Source: an uncultured Pelagibacteraceae bacterium
Lineage (GTDB): Bacteria > Pseudomonadota > Alphaproteobacteria > Pelagibacterales > Pelagibacteraceae
NCBI GenBank assembly: GCA_902564265.1
Contig: CACFAI010000001.1
Location: 1 to 64,000, forward strand
DNA: 64,000 bases
Direction of reading: 5' to 3'
Both the position numbers and the translations under genes were made by a program. Positions 48,426-58,648 of the stretch are shown here, piece by piece. Under the pieces are notes generated by a model. It ran no database searches, had not been told where the DNA came from, and saw only the letters and a program-made list of their open reading frames with translations. The first letter of the stretch is position 1. Each line of letters opens with the position of its first letter.

Positions 48426-49037
48426 ATGAAACAAACTGATATTCAAAATAAATTTAGAAAAAAATTTTTAAATAAGGGTGTAAAAATGACTGCGCCTGAG
48501 ACTGTTTTTTTTTCAAATGATACTAAAATTGGAAAAAATGTAACAATCGAACCATACGTTGTTTTTGGATCGAAGGTAAAAATCAAAAACAATGTTAAGA
48601 TATTAGCCTTTTCACACCTTGAAGGTGTAAGTGTTGATAATAATGTTTCAATTGGTCCGTACGCACGTTTAAGACCCGGAACTGTTTTGGAAGAAGGTTC
48701 AAAAGTCGGTAACTTTGTTGAAATTAAAAAATCTCGGTTAAAAAAGAATTCAAAAGCAAATCACCTTGCTTATATTGGAGATGCTACAGTAGGTAAAAAA
48801 TCTAATATTGGTGCGGGTACAATTACTTGTAATTACGATGGAGTTAAAAAAAGCAAAACAATAATTGAAGATGGTGCCTTTATAGGATCAAACACATCAC
48901 TGGTTGCTCCAGTTAAAATTGGAAAAAAAGCAATTGTTGGTGCTAGCTCTGTAATCACTCAAAATGTCAAAAGCGGTTCTTTAGCGCTTACAAGGTCAAA
49001 GCAAACTGAATTAAAAAATTATAAAAGAAAAAAATAA
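48426..49037 (+). CDS. GlmU C-terminal acetyltransferase domain as a separate protein
   Basis: A 203-residue left-handed beta-helix protein equal to the C-terminal half of GlmU. It carries [57 protein letters not shown] and [17 protein letters not shown], the acetyltransferase signatures including the catalytic histidine in NHLAYIGD. Normal GlmU is about 450 residues; the N-terminal uridylyltransferase half is absent, and no remnant lies upstream, where the divergent gph gene starts 71 nt away. It would make N-acetylglucosamine-1-phosphate, next to glmS, so it is likely a functional stand-alone enzyme. Confidence 0.88.
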   Translation: MKQTDIQNKFRKKFLNKGVKMTAPETVFFSNDTKIGKNVTIEPYVVFGSKVKIKNNVKILAFSHLEGVSVDNNVSIGPYARLRPGTVLEEGSKVGNFVEIKKSRLKKNSKANHLAYIGDATVGKKSNIGAGTITCNYDGVKKSKTIIEDGAFIGSNTSLVAPVKIGKKAIVGASSVITQNVKSGSLALTRSKQTELKNYKRKK

Positions 49038-49040
49038 ATT

Positions 49041-50861
49041 ATGTGTGGAATTATTGGAATAACAAGTAACAAATTAGTTTCTTCACCAATTATAAATTCT
49101 TTAAAAAAATTAGAATATAGAGGTTACGACTCAGCAGGAATTGCTACAATCGATGCTGGCTTCATTAAAGAAGTTAAATGTGAGGGTAGAGTTGAAAGTT
49201 TAGAGGAAGCTGTTTCAAAATCAAAGTTAACAGGAAATGTCGGAATTGGACATGTAAGATGGGCAACTCATGGAATTCCAAACACCATTAATGCTCACCC
49301 ACATTCATCAGAAAATGTATCTGTGGTTCATAATGGAATAATTGAAAATTCTACATTGTTAAAAAAGTTTTTAGTTAACAAAGGACATAAGTTTAAATCT
49401 CAAACAGATACTGAGGTAATTGTTCATCTTATTACTGAATACTTGAAAAAAGACAATCTTAAAGATGCAATTATTAAAGTTTTAAAAAAACTTCATGGAA
49501 GTTTTGCGCTCGGTATAATTTTTAAAGACAATCCTAATTTAATAATTGGCGCAAGAAGAGGTTCACCTTTAGCTGTTGGCTATGGTCCTGGTGAAAATTA
49601 TTTAGGATCAGATTCTTATGCTTTAAAGTCTATGACCAATAAAATTTCATATCTTAATGACGGTGAGTTTTGCATTATTAAAAAAGACAATGTTGAGTTT
49701 TTTAATCAGAGCGGAAAAAAGATAAATAAAAAAATATTACATTTATCATCAAACGAACAAAATTATGAAAAGGGTGACTACAAACATTTCATGGCTAAAG
49801 AAATTGATGAACAGCCAAATACTATCAAAAATTGTGTCAATGAATACATCGACAAAATCAATAATGACATAAATATTTTTAATTTTCCATTTAAAGAAAA
49901 GGAAATTAATTCTATTACATTAATCGGATGCGGCACAGCTTATCACTCTTGTCTTATTGCAAAATACTGGTTTGAGCAATTAACATCATTTGATGTTAGT
50001 ATCGATATTGCCTCAGAGTTTCGTTATAGAAAAAATAAATTTAAGAAAGATTGTCTTTATATTTTTGTTTCTCAGTCAGGTGAAACTGCTGATACTTATG
50101 CAGCTTTAGATCTTTGTAACAAGAATAAAATGAAAACATGCTCAGTTGTAAATGTAATTGAAAGTTCAATAGCAAGAGACTCCAAATTCGTTTTACCTAT
50201 TCATTGTGGTCCAGAAATCGGTGTTGCATCTACTAAAGCTTTCTTAGGACAAATGCTTGTTTTATATATACTTTGCTTAAAATTGGCTCAAAAAAGGAAA
50301 GATTTAAGTAAAAAAGATTATTTAAAGAAAATCAAAAATTTATTTAATCTCGCAAAATTAGTTAAACATTCTTTAGAAACTGAAAATAAGATACAATCAA
50401 TATGTAGTTCGTTTGTTGATGCAAAAGGTTCAATGTTTTTAGGTAGAGGATATTCATTTCCAATAGCATTAGAGGGAGCTTTAAAATTGAAAGAATTAGC
50501 TTATGTACATGCAGAGGGTTATCCTGCAGGTGAAATGAAGCATGGACCACTAGCTCTTATAGAAGATGGAATGCCAGTAGTGGTAATTGCTCCAAGAGAT
50601 CAACATTATAAAAAAACTATTTCAAATATGCAGGAAGTCATAGCTAGGGGAGCGAAAGTTTTGCTTGTTACAAATAAAAGTAAAGATGAAGTTTATTCCG
50701 AAAATATTTGGGAGACTATTGAAGTTGAGAATACCGAAGATGACTTATTTCCTTTTTTAGTAACTATTCCTTTACAAAAGCTTGCATATTATTCTGCGCT
50801 AAAAAAAGGTTATGACATTGATAAACCAAGAAATTTAGCTAAATCAGTAACAGTAGAATAA
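49041..50861 (+). CDS. glmS: Glutamine:fructose-6-phosphate aminotransferase
   Basis: Makes glucosamine-6-phosphate, the first step to UDP-GlcNAc. The 606-residue protein begins MCGIIGITSNK with the Cys nucleophile after Met removal. Glutaminase motifs include RGYDSAGIA and GHVRWATHG. Two SIS isomerase domains follow (IGCGTAYHS, FVSQSGETADT, EVGVASTKAF-like GVASTKAFLGQ) and the C-terminus is KPRNLAKSVTVE. It is 3 nt downstream of the GlmU acetyltransferase gene, so the two amino-sugar steps are co-expressed. Confidence 0.95.
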   Translation: MCGIIGITSNKLVSSPIINSLKKLEYRGYDSAGIATIDAGFIKEVKCEGRVESLEEAVSKSKLTGNVGIGHVRWATHGIPNTINAHPHSSENVSVVHNGIIENSTLLKKFLVNKGHKFKSQTDTEVIVHLITEYLKKDNLKDAIIKVLKKLHGSFALGIIFKDNPNLIIGARRGSPLAVGYGPGENYLGSDSYALKSMTNKISYLNDGEFCIIKKDNVEFFNQSGKKINKKILHLSSNEQNYEKGDYKHFMAKEIDEQPNTIKNCVNEYIDKINNDINIFNFPFKEKEINSITLIGCGTAYHSCLIAKYWFEQLTSFDVSIDIASEFRYRKNKFKKDCLYIFVSQSGETADTYAALDLCNKNKMKTCSVVNVIESSIARDSKFVLPIHCGPEIGVASTKAFLGQMLVLYILCLKLAQKRKDLSKKDYLKKIKNLFNLAKLVKHSLETENKIQSICSSFVDAKGSMFLGRGYSFPIALEGALKLKELAYVHAEGYPAGEMKHGPLALIEDGMPVVVIAPRDQHYKKTISNMQEVIARGAKVLLVTNKSKDEVYSENIWETIEVENTEDDLFPFLVTIPLQKLAYYSALKKGYDIDKPRNLAKSVTVE

Positions 50862-50920
50862 TAAAAATAAGTATTCTCTTTTGTCATAATTTAGTTATAT
50901 ATTCATCTTAAGGTTGAATT

Positions 50921-52300
50921 ATGAAAAATTGGAAACCAAACAGTTGGAGAAAATATCCTGTCAAACATGTTCCTTCTTATGAAAGTGAAAAGGAACTTAA
51001 TCAGGTATTAAGTAAAATTAAATCTTTTCCCCCACTAGTTTTTGCTGGTGAGACAAGACATCTTAAAGATCAACTTTCACAAGTTGTTGATGGAAAAGCT
51101 TTTCTTTTACAAGGAGGAGACTGCGCAGAAAGTTTTGCTGAGTTTAACCCTGACAATATTAGAGATACATTTAAAGTAATTCTTCAAATGTCATTGGTAC
51201 TTACGTACTCAGCTTCGCTTCCAATTATAAAACTTGGAAGAATAGCAGGACAGTTTGCAAAACCTAGAAGTGCACCAACAGAAAAACAAGGTGATAAAGA
51301 ATTACCAAGTTATTTAGGTGATAATGTAAATGGAATTGATTTTACTGAAAAATCTAGAAGACATGATCCAAAAAGATTATTCAAGGCATACTCTCAGTCT
51401 GCTTCAACATTAAATCTTTTAAGAGCATTTTCAAATGGAGGTTTTGCTGATTTAAAAAACGTTCATTTATGGAATTTAGGATATATTAAAAAAAGCCCTC
51501 AAGCTAAAAAATTTAAAGAGCTTGAAGACAAAATTGCAGACGCATTAGCATTTATGGATGCGTGTGGAATAAATTCAGATTTTAATAGAAGATTGAAAAC
51601 AGTAAACTTCTGGACATCACATGAAGCTTTACATTTACCTTTTGAAGAAAGCATGGCAAGGGTTGACTCGACTACAGGTGAATACCATGCAACGTCAGCA
51701 CACTTTGTTTGGATTGGCGATAGAACAAGACAATTGGATGGTGGACACGTTGAATTTTGTAAAGGTATTGAAAACCCAATAGGTATTAAGTGTGGCCCGA
51801 CATCTAAACCAGAGGAGATTGCAAAAATTTGTGAAGTAATAAATCCAAAAAATGAAAAAGGTAAAATTACTTTAATATCCAGGTTTGGTCACGATCAAGT
51901 CGAAAAATTCTTACCTAAATTGATAAGACGAATTAAAAAAGAAGGTTTAAATGTAATTTGGTCATGTGATCCAATGCATGGAAACACGATTAAATCTACA
52001 ACAGGTTTTAAAACAAGACCGTTTAATAAAGTATTAAATGAAGTAAAAAATGTTTTTGCAGTACATCAAAGCGAAAGTTCTTATGCTGGTGGATTGCATA
52101 TAGAAATGACTGGACAGAATGTGACAGAATGTACAGGTGGGGCAAAAAATATATCTGAACAAGATTTATCAAGCAGATATCACACTCATTGTGACCCTAG
52201 ATTGAACGCAGATCAAGCTTTGGAATTGGCTTTCTTAATCTCAGATGAGATTAAAAAGAATTCCAACTATGCAAGAAATGCAATTAAAGCGGCATCTTAG
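50921..52300 (+). CDS. 3-deoxy-7-phosphoheptulonate synthase, class II (plant type)
   Basis: First step of the shikimate pathway, joining PEP and erythrose-4-phosphate. The 459-residue protein opens with WKPNSWRKYPVKHVP and has FAGETRHLK, LLQGGDCAESF, GRIAGQFAKPRS, and the C-terminal VIWSCDPMHGNT and HIEMTGQNVTECTGG, all typical of class II DAHP synthases. It is a single gene in its own transcription unit between glmS and nadE. Confidence 0.93.
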   Translation: MKNWKPNSWRKYPVKHVPSYESEKELNQVLSKIKSFPPLVFAGETRHLKDQLSQVVDGKAFLLQGGDCAESFAEFNPDNIRDTFKVILQMSLVLTYSASLPIIKLGRIAGQFAKPRSAPTEKQGDKELPSYLGDNVNGIDFTEKSRRHDPKRLFKAYSQSASTLNLLRAFSNGGFADLKNVHLWNLGYIKKSPQAKKFKELEDKIADALAFMDACGINSDFNRRLKTVNFWTSHEALHLPFEESMARVDSTTGEYHATSAHFVWIGDRTRQLDGGHVEFCKGIENPIGIKCGPTSKPEEIAKICEVINPKNEKGKITLISRFGHDQVEKFLPKLIRRIKKEGLNVIWSCDPMHGNTIKSTTGFKTRPFNKVLNEVKNVFAVHQSESSYAGGLHIEMTGQNVTECTGGAKNISEQDLSSRYHTHCDPRLNADQALELAFLISDEIKKNSNYARNAIKAAS

Positions 52301-52337
52301 ACATTTAAAAATTTAAATTTTGTCTTATATTTGAATC

Positions 52338-53075
52338 ATGGAACCTTCTAAAAAAGTAATATTTATTAAAGATTGGATTTTAAATTACGTAAATTCAATG
52401 CCAGTAAAGGCTAAATCATTAGTTATTGGTATATCAGGAGGAATTGATTCTTCAGTTTCAAGTACACTCAGTGCCATGACTGGATTAAGAACAATCGTAT
52501 TATCGATGCCAATAAAACAAAATGGTTCCCAACACGATTTAAGCTTAAGGCATCAAGAATGGTTAAAGAAAAATTTTAAAAATGTTGAAGGGCATACAGT
52601 TGAACTAGACAGTTTATTTAAAACATTCGAAAGTACGCTAAAAGATTTTACTAGCGAACATGGTATGGCTAATTCAAGAGCAAGATTAAGAATGTCAACA
52701 CTTTATCAAGTTGCTGCCGCTAACAACGGAATAGTTGTTGGAACGGGAAACAAAGTTGAAGATTTTGGAGTTGGTTTTTATACAAAATATGGTGATGGTG
52801 GTGTTGATATATCTCCTATAGCTGATTGTAATAAAACTGAAGTTTGGGAACTTGGAAGAGAACTAAAAATACTTGATGATATAATTAAAGCAGCTCCAAC
52901 AGATGGTCTTTGGGATGATGGTCGAACTGACGAGGGTCAACTAGGGTTATCATACAAAGAAATAGAAGAAGCTATGGATAACGAGAATTCAAAAAATCGA
53001 GATAAATATATTCAAATCAGAAAAGCAAATTTGCATAAAATGGAGCCAATTCCAATATGCAAGATTCCCAATTAA
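52338..53075 (+). CDS. nadE: NAD synthetase, ammonia-dependent
   Basis: Converts nicotinate adenine dinucleotide to NAD using ATP and ammonia. The 245-residue protein has the PP-loop VIGISGGIDSSVSS, SRARLRMSTLYQVAA, VVGTGNKVEDFGVGFYTKYGDGGVDISPIADC and a C-terminal DGRTDEGQLGLSYKEIE. It lacks the glutaminase domain of long NadE forms, so free ammonium is the nitrogen donor. Confidence 0.92.
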   Translation: MEPSKKVIFIKDWILNYVNSMPVKAKSLVIGISGGIDSSVSSTLSAMTGLRTIVLSMPIKQNGSQHDLSLRHQEWLKKNFKNVEGHTVELDSLFKTFESTLKDFTSEHGMANSRARLRMSTLYQVAAANNGIVVGTGNKVEDFGVGFYTKYGDGGVDISPIADCNKTEVWELGRELKILDDIIKAAPTDGLWDDGRTDEGQLGLSYKEIEEAMDNENSKNRDKYIQIRKANLHKMEPIPICKIPN

Positions 53076-53120
53076 TCAAATAGATTCACAAATCTAAATT
53101 AAAGGTATATTCCTAATATA

Positions 53121-54482
53121 ATGAAGAAAGATATATATTTAACTAATAGTCTTGGCGGTAAAAAAGAAATATTTAAACCGATAGATCCAAAGAAGGTAAG
53201 AATGTATGTATGTGGACCAACTGTATATGATGATCCACATATTGGTAACGCAAGACCTTTAGTGGTTTTCGATATTCTTTTTAAGGTTCTCAAATGTAAA
53301 TATGGAAACTCTTCAGTTTTATATGCAAGAAATATTACTGATGTTGATGATAAAATTATAGATGGTGCAAAAAATAAAAATATAACAATAAATAAACTTA
53401 CTGAAGACACTACAAAACGCTTTAATGAGGATTGCAATTATTTAAAGTGTGAAAAACCTTCTTTTGAACCAAAAGCAACTGAGAACATTCCCTTAATGAT
53501 CGACATGATAAATATTCTCATAAAAAAGAATAATGCATATGAAAATAAATCACATGTTTATTTTAACGTGTCGAGTTTCAAAGACTATGGAAAACTATCA
53601 AATAAAAATGTTGATGAACTTTTTGCAGGGGCCCGAGTTGAGGTATCAGAAAATAAAAAAAGACCTGAAGATTTTGTTTTATGGAAACCATCTACAAAAG
53701 ATGAGCCCGGATGGGACTCTCCTTGGGGAAGAGGTAGACCAGGTTGGCATATAGAATGTTCAGCAATGTCAAAAAAATTTCTTGGAGATACATTTGATAT
53801 ACACGGAGGTGGACGTGATTTATTATTTCCGCACCACGAAAATGAAATAGCTCAGTCAAGATGTGCAAATGAAAATAAATCATTATCAAATTATTGGATA
53901 CACAATGGCTTTATTACGGTTTCGAATGAGAAAATGGCAAAGTCTCAAGGAAATGTTTTTAAAATAAAAGATTTTTATGAAAGGTATAATGGTCAAGTAT
54001 TAAGATTAGCATTAATGTCAACTCATTATAGGCAAGCAATGGATTGGAATGAAAATCTATTAACACAGTCAAAAAAAACTTTGGATAAATGGTACGAGTG
54101 CCAAAAAAAACCAGAAGGTAAAGTATTGATACCAGATGATGATTTAGTTCCTCTTTACGATGATTTAAATACACCTGGGTATATAAGTAATATTCATAAA
54201 TTATATGACAAAGCTGCCAAAGGATCTGACAAAGATAAAGAAATTTTTACAACAGCATGTAATTTTATTGGTCTGTTAACTGAGCCAAAATCAAAATGGC
54301 AAGAGTTTAAAAAGAATATTTTAGAAATTTCAGAGGAAGAGATTTTGCAAAAGATAAAAGATAGAAACACAGCTAGAGACAACAAAAATTACCAATTAGC
54401 TGATGAAATCAGAAACGAACTTTTAGACAAAGGTATTTTAATTGAAGATAAAGATGATAAAACAACTTGGAAAATAAAATGA
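53121..54482 (+). CDS. cysS: Cysteinyl-tRNA synthetase
   Basis: Class I aminoacyl-tRNA synthetase of 453 residues, the expected size. MYVCGPTVYDDPHIGNARP contains a zinc-binding Cys and the HIGH-type motif, GWHIECSAMS and HGGGRDLLFPHHENEIAQS hold further zinc ligands, and KMAKSQGN is the KMSKS motif. The stop codon overlaps the ATG of the citramalate synthase gene (ATGA). Confidence 0.95.
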   Translation: MKKDIYLTNSLGGKKEIFKPIDPKKVRMYVCGPTVYDDPHIGNARPLVVFDILFKVLKCKYGNSSVLYARNITDVDDKIIDGAKNKNITINKLTEDTTKRFNEDCNYLKCEKPSFEPKATENIPLMIDMINILIKKNNAYENKSHVYFNVSSFKDYGKLSNKNVDELFAGARVEVSENKKRPEDFVLWKPSTKDEPGWDSPWGRGRPGWHIECSAMSKKFLGDTFDIHGGGRDLLFPHHENEIAQSRCANENKSLSNYWIHNGFITVSNEKMAKSQGNVFKIKDFYERYNGQVLRLALMSTHYRQAMDWNENLLTQSKKTLDKWYECQKKPEGKVLIPDDDLVPLYDDLNTPGYISNIHKLYDKAAKGSDKDKEIFTTACNFIGLLTEPKSKWQEFKKNILEISEEEILQKIKDRNTARDNKNYQLADEIRNELLDKGILIEDKDDKTTWKIK

Positions 54483-56080
54483 GTAAAGAACGATTATACA
54501 TATTTGATACAACATTGAGAGACGGGGCTCAAACCCAGGGTGTGCATTTTTCAATTGATGAAAAAACAAAGATTGCCCATGCTTTAGATGATCTTGGTGT
54601 AGATTATATAGAAGGAGGATGGCCAGGTGCCAATCCATCTGATACAGAATTTTTTCAGAAAGGTTTAGATTTAAAAAACTCCACCTTTACTGCTTTTGGG
54701 ATGACAAAGAAAGCTGGACGAAGTGCTGAAAATGATCCAGGCTTGTCAGCAATTTTAAATTCAAATACCAATTCTGTTTGTTTAGTGGGAAAGTCATGGG
54801 ATTTCCATGTTGATGTCGCATTAGGAATAACCAAGGAGGAAAATTTAGAAAATATTAAGGAAACAACAAAACATTTTGTAAAAAATAATAAAGAATTCAT
54901 GTTTGATGCAGAACATTTCTTTGATGGTTACAAAGCAAATCCGAAATATGCTTTAGCTTGCATTAAAGCTGCATACGATAACGGTGCTAAATGGATAGTT
55001 CTTTGTGATACTAATGGTGGAACACTTCCTCATGAAGTTACAAAAATAGTTAAAGAAGTCTCAGAACATATTCCTGGTGAAAACTTAGGTATCCACGCAC
55101 ATAATGATACTGGTAATGCTGTTGCAAATTCAATCGCAGCCGTTTTATCAGGAGCAAGACAAATACAAGGAACAATAAATGGCTTAGGTGAAAGATGTGG
55201 TAACGCTAACTTAATGTCGATTATTCCAACATTTCATCTTAAAAAAGAATTATCGGATAAGTTTGAAATAAGTATTAAAGAAAAAAATATTAAACACATT
55301 ACACAATGTTCAAGATTACTTGACGAGATACTAAATAGAAAACCAAATAAACATTTGCCATATGTAGGTGCTGCAGCATTTTCACACAAAGGTGGATTAC
55401 ATGTATCTGCCGTTCAAAAAGATCCTAAAACTTATGAGCATATAAATCCAGAAGATGTTGGTAACAATAGAAATATAGTTGTTTCTGATCAGTCAGGTAA
55501 ATCAAATATTCTGTCTAGACTAAAAACAATTGGAATAGAAATTGAAGAAAACGACCCAAAAGTTAAAAAACTTTTGGAAGAAGTAAAAGACAGAGAATTT
55601 ATTGGTTACAGTTACGATGGAGCTGATGCTTCTTTCGAATTACTAGCGAGAAGAGTAATGGGAGAAATTCCAAGATATATCTCAATTAAAGAATATGACG
55701 TTTCAGTTTCAAAAAATGATCAAGATAAAATTGTTTCTAGAGCAAAAGCAAAATTAGAAGTTGATGGTGAACAAATAGTCTGCGAAGGTGAGGGTAATGG
55801 ACCTGTTCATGCTTTAGACAACGCGATAAGAAAAAATGTTACTAAGTTAGAAAAATACTCTGAATATTTAAAAGATTTAAAACTAGTTGACTACAAAGTA
55901 AGAATTTTAAATACAGGAACTGAGGCAACCACAAGAGTTTCGATCGAAAGTACAGACTCTCAAGGAAAAAATTGGTTTACCATTGGTGTATCACCAAACA
56001 TAATTGATGCATCGTTTAAAGCTCTTATCGATAGTTTAGATTTCAAATTATTTAAGGATAAAGCTCCTGCAAGTAAATAA
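54479..56080 (+). CDS. cimA: (R)-citramalate synthase
   Basis: Condenses acetyl-CoA and pyruvate to citramalate, a threonine-independent entry to isoleucine. YIFDTTLRDGAQTQGVHFSIDEK and YIEGGWPGANPSD are typical of CimA rather than LeuA. The DRE-TIM domain is followed by a LeuA-type regulatory dimerisation domain (about 400-520). The track begins at 54467, but the ATG at 54479 gives an ATGA overlap with cysS and begins MSKERLYIFDTT, so 533 residues is preferred. Confidence 0.9.
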   Translation: MSKERLYIFDTTLRDGAQTQGVHFSIDEKTKIAHALDDLGVDYIEGGWPGANPSDTEFFQKGLDLKNSTFTAFGMTKKAGRSAENDPGLSAILNSNTNSVCLVGKSWDFHVDVALGITKEENLENIKETTKHFVKNNKEFMFDAEHFFDGYKANPKYALACIKAAYDNGAKWIVLCDTNGGTLPHEVTKIVKEVSEHIPGENLGIHAHNDTGNAVANSIAAVLSGARQIQGTINGLGERCGNANLMSIIPTFHLKKELSDKFEISIKEKNIKHITQCSRLLDEILNRKPNKHLPYVGAAAFSHKGGLHVSAVQKDPKTYEHINPEDVGNNRNIVVSDQSGKSNILSRLKTIGIEIEENDPKVKKLLEEVKDREFIGYSYDGADASFELLARRVMGEIPRYISIKEYDVSVSKNDQDKIVSRAKAKLEVDGEQIVCEGEGNGPVHALDNAIRKNVTKLEKYSEYLKDLKLVDYKVRILNTGTEATTRVSIESTDSQGKNWFTIGVSPNIIDASFKALIDSLDFKLFKDKAPASK

Positions 56081-56941
56081 ATGAAAATCAAGAAGTTCTC
56101 TAAGAAACCTACTGATATAGAAAGCAGGGTAGGAGCAGATCCTGTTGTTTGTTACCCAAATGAAAACATAAATAATAATCTTGAAATATTGCATGAAGCT
56201 AGAAAATACATTAAACAAATCGATGAAGTTATAGTCCCTCCAAGAGATGCTAAAACTTTTAATGTTAAATCAGGTAATTTCTTTAGAATAGAAAGTGTTG
56301 AAGGACCACAAGTTGGAGATTTAAATTTATTTCAAGCTAATAATTTAGAGGAAAAGTTTTATTCTGGAAAAACTAGAGCTCTCTACGGAACACATATTTC
56401 AGTTGGAGATAAAATGTTTAGTAGCTTCCCGTATTTAAGATCATTAGCTACAATTACGTGGGATACATTAGATTGGTATGGTTATGACAAAGATGGGGGC
56501 TCAGTCCACGATGTTATTGGTACCAGATGCGATCCTTACACATATAAACTAACATCAAACAACGATTATCATTATTGTTGTCATTCAAACTTAACTAGAG
56601 CTTTGGTTAAAGAGAAAAATGTCAAATTAGATGATGCAGAAAAAATTGTGCACGATGTATTAAATGTATTTATGCTTACTGGTTTTACTAATGACACTAA
56701 ACAATACTTTATGAAATCAAGTCCTGTAAGACCTGGCGATTATTTAGAATTTTTTGCAGAAACAGATCTATTAGGGGTTTTATCTGCTTGCCCAGGTGGA
56801 GACTGTGGATCAGAACATTCATCTGATGTTGCAAAGTGTTACCCTTTAAAGGTTTCTATATGGGATGTTGATCATAAATATCTTAAAGGAATTAATCCCT
56901 CAACATTGTCTAACTACAATAGAAATCATGGCATCAAATAA
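56081..56941 (+). CDS. DUF1989 (urea carboxylase-associated family) protein
   Basis: A 286-residue protein of the DUF1989/UAAP group. VPPRDAKTFNVKSGNFFRIESVEGPQVGDLNLF opens the domain, and the cysteines in YHYCCHSNL and SACPGGDCGSEHSSDVAKCYPL fit the family's metal site. Members often accompany urea carboxylase or aminomethyl-transfer genes, but their reaction is poorly defined. Here it directly abuts cimA and precedes a tRNA methylase by 0 nt, with no urea genes in view. Confidence 0.8.
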   Translation: MKIKKFSKKPTDIESRVGADPVVCYPNENINNNLEILHEARKYIKQIDEVIVPPRDAKTFNVKSGNFFRIESVEGPQVGDLNLFQANNLEEKFYSGKTRALYGTHISVGDKMFSSFPYLRSLATITWDTLDWYGYDKDGGSVHDVIGTRCDPYTYKLTSNNDYHYCCHSNLTRALVKEKNVKLDDAEKIVHDVLNVFMLTGFTNDTKQYFMKSSPVRPGDYLEFFAETDLLGVLSACPGGDCGSEHSSDVAKCYPLKVSIWDVDHKYLKGINPSTLSNYNRNHGIK

Positions 56942-57655
56942 ATGAACAAGAATAAAGTTACATTTATTTTACATAAACCACAGCTATCAGAAAATATTGG
57001 TGCTTGTGCAAGAGCAATAAAAAATTTTAATTTTCAAAAGTTATATTTGATTGATCCAAAACCTATTTTTCCAAACGATAAAATATTAGCAATATCTGTC
57101 GGAGCAAAAAACATCATAAAGAAAAGCAAAGTATTTAATAATTTAGAAAGTTCATTAGGAGATATTGATATATTAATCGCTACATCTGCAAGATTTAGAA
57201 ACAAAAATGTGAAACATATCAATCTTGAGGGTCTAAAAAAAATAGATTTTAGAAAAAAAATTGGATTTTTATTTGGCTCAGAGGCATCAGGGCTTTCAAA
57301 TAAAGAAGTTAGTTATGCAAATTACACTTTACAAATACCCACAAACATAAATTTTAAATCTCTAAATTTATCCCATAGCCTTATAATTATTGCGCAATTC
57401 ATCTCAAGTTTATTAAATTCCAAATCTAGCCAATTTAAAAAGTCAAAAAAGATAAAGAAAGCATCTAAAAAAGAAATTCAAGCGATGATAAATTTATGCC
57501 TAAATAACCTAAATGAAATAAATTTTTTTAAACACAAAGAAAAAAAACCTATAATGCTTGAAAATTTAAGAAACATTTTTTATAGAATGGAACTTTCAGA
57601 TAAAGAAACACGTATTTTATCTAGCGTATTTGCAAGTTTAGGAAAAAAACGTTGA
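56942..57655 (+). CDS. tRNA (cytidine/uridine-2'-O)-methyltransferase, TrmJ-like SPOUT protein
   Basis: A 237-residue SPOUT methylase. VTFILHKPQLSENIGACARAIKNF is the N-terminal motif, FLFGSEASGLSNKE is motif 2, and LNLSHSLIIIAQF is motif 3 of the knot that binds AdoMet. The C-terminal extension resembles TrmJ, which methylates position 32 of the tRNA anticodon loop. It is 40 nt upstream of rpsD in the same direction. Confidence 0.82.
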   Translation: MNKNKVTFILHKPQLSENIGACARAIKNFNFQKLYLIDPKPIFPNDKILAISVGAKNIIKKSKVFNNLESSLGDIDILIATSARFRNKNVKHINLEGLKKIDFRKKIGFLFGSEASGLSNKEVSYANYTLQIPTNINFKSLNLSHSLIIIAQFISSLLNSKSSQFKKSKKIKKASKKEIQAMINLCLNNLNEINFFKHKEKKPIMLENLRNIFYRMELSDKETRILSSVFASLGKKR

Positions 57656-57695
57656 TTGACAAATAAGATGTTAAGTTTATAACCCATTTCACTAA

Positions 57696-58313
57696 ATGAC
57701 AAAAAGATTAAATTCTAAACACAAAATAGACAGAAGGTTAAAGGTAAACCTTTGGGGAAGACCAAAAAGCCCTTTCAACAAAAGAGCATATCCTCCAGGA
57801 CAACACGGACAATCTAAAAATGCAAAACTTTCAGACTATGGAACTCAACTTCAGGCTAAGCAAAAACTAAAATCATACTATGGAAATATAAATGAGCGAC
57901 AATTCAGAAATGTTTATAGAAAAGCCATTATGAAAAAAGGTGATACTGCAGAAAATTTAATAGGATTATTAGAGAGAAGACTAGACTCAGTTATCTATAG
58001 AGCAAAATTTTCTAGTACGATTTTTTCATCAAGACAATTTATTAATCATGGACATGTAAAAGTGAATGGTAAAAAAGTAAACATATCAAGCTACCTTTTA
58101 AGTGAAGAAGACACTATCGAGATTAAAGATAAATCAAAACAATTAGCTATCATAGATATTGCATTAGCTAATAAAGAAAGAGATATACCTGAATACTTAC
58201 AAGTAGATGAAAAGAAAAGATCTATTAAGTTTGTCAGAACACCAAAGTTTGAAGAAGTTCCTTATCCTGTTGTTATGGAGCCAAATCTAGTAATCGAATA
58301 TTACTCAAGATAA
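57696..58313 (+). CDS. rpsD: 30S ribosomal protein S4
   Basis: Primary 16S rRNA-binding protein, 205 residues, normal length. [31 protein letters not shown] is the alphaproteobacterial-type N-terminus, and the S4 RNA-binding domain is at [37 protein letters not shown]. It ends 2 nt before the convergent grxD stop and is not part of the alpha operon here, as usual in alphaproteobacteria. Confidence 0.96.
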   Translation: MTKRLNSKHKIDRRLKVNLWGRPKSPFNKRAYPPGQHGQSKNAKLSDYGTQLQAKQKLKSYYGNINERQFRNVYRKAIMKKGDTAENLIGLLERRLDSVIYRAKFSSTIFSSRQFINHGHVKVNGKKVNISSYLLSEEDTIEIKDKSKQLAIIDIALANKERDIPEYLQVDEKKRSIKFVRTPKFEEVPYPVVMEPNLVIEYYSR

Positions 58314-58315
58314 GA

Positions 58316-58648
58316 TTATTTTTTATAACCTATACCTTTTTCGTCGAAAACTTTTTTAAGTTCACCGTTCTCAAACATTTCCTTGATAATATCACATCCG
58401 CCGATGAATTCTTTTTTAATGTAAAGTTGAGGGATCGTTGGCCACTCGCTGTATATTTTAATGCCCTCACGAATTTTCTGATCTTGCAACACATCAACAC
58501 TTTGGTATTTAACTTCTAAGATTTTTAAGATATTAGAAACAGCTAATGAGAAACCACACTGCGGGGCTTCTGGACTTCCTTTCATGAATAAACAAACATC
58601 GTTATTGTTTATTGAATTTTCTATTTGTTCTTTAACTTGTTGATCCAT
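58316..58648 (-). CDS. grxD: Monothiol glutaredoxin, Grx4/GrxD type
   Basis: A 110-residue monothiol glutaredoxin with the CGFS active site in FMKGSPEAPQCGFS, WPTIPQLYIKKEFIGGCDI as the glutathione-binding region. These proteins bind and deliver [2Fe-2S] clusters, often as a complex with BolA. It shares 1 nt with the bolA-like gene upstream, so the known partner pair is co-translated. Confidence 0.93.
   Translation of the reverse strand: MDQQVKEQIENSINNNDVCLFMKGSPEAPQCGFSLAVSNILKILEVKYQSVDVLQDQKIREGIKIYSEWPTIPQLYIKKEFIGGCDIIKEMFENGELKKVFDEKGIGYKK

Noticed and set aside
54467-54478. Track start of cimA at 54467
   Set aside because: The ATG at 54479 forms a typical ATGA overlap with cysS and begins right at the conserved N-terminus.
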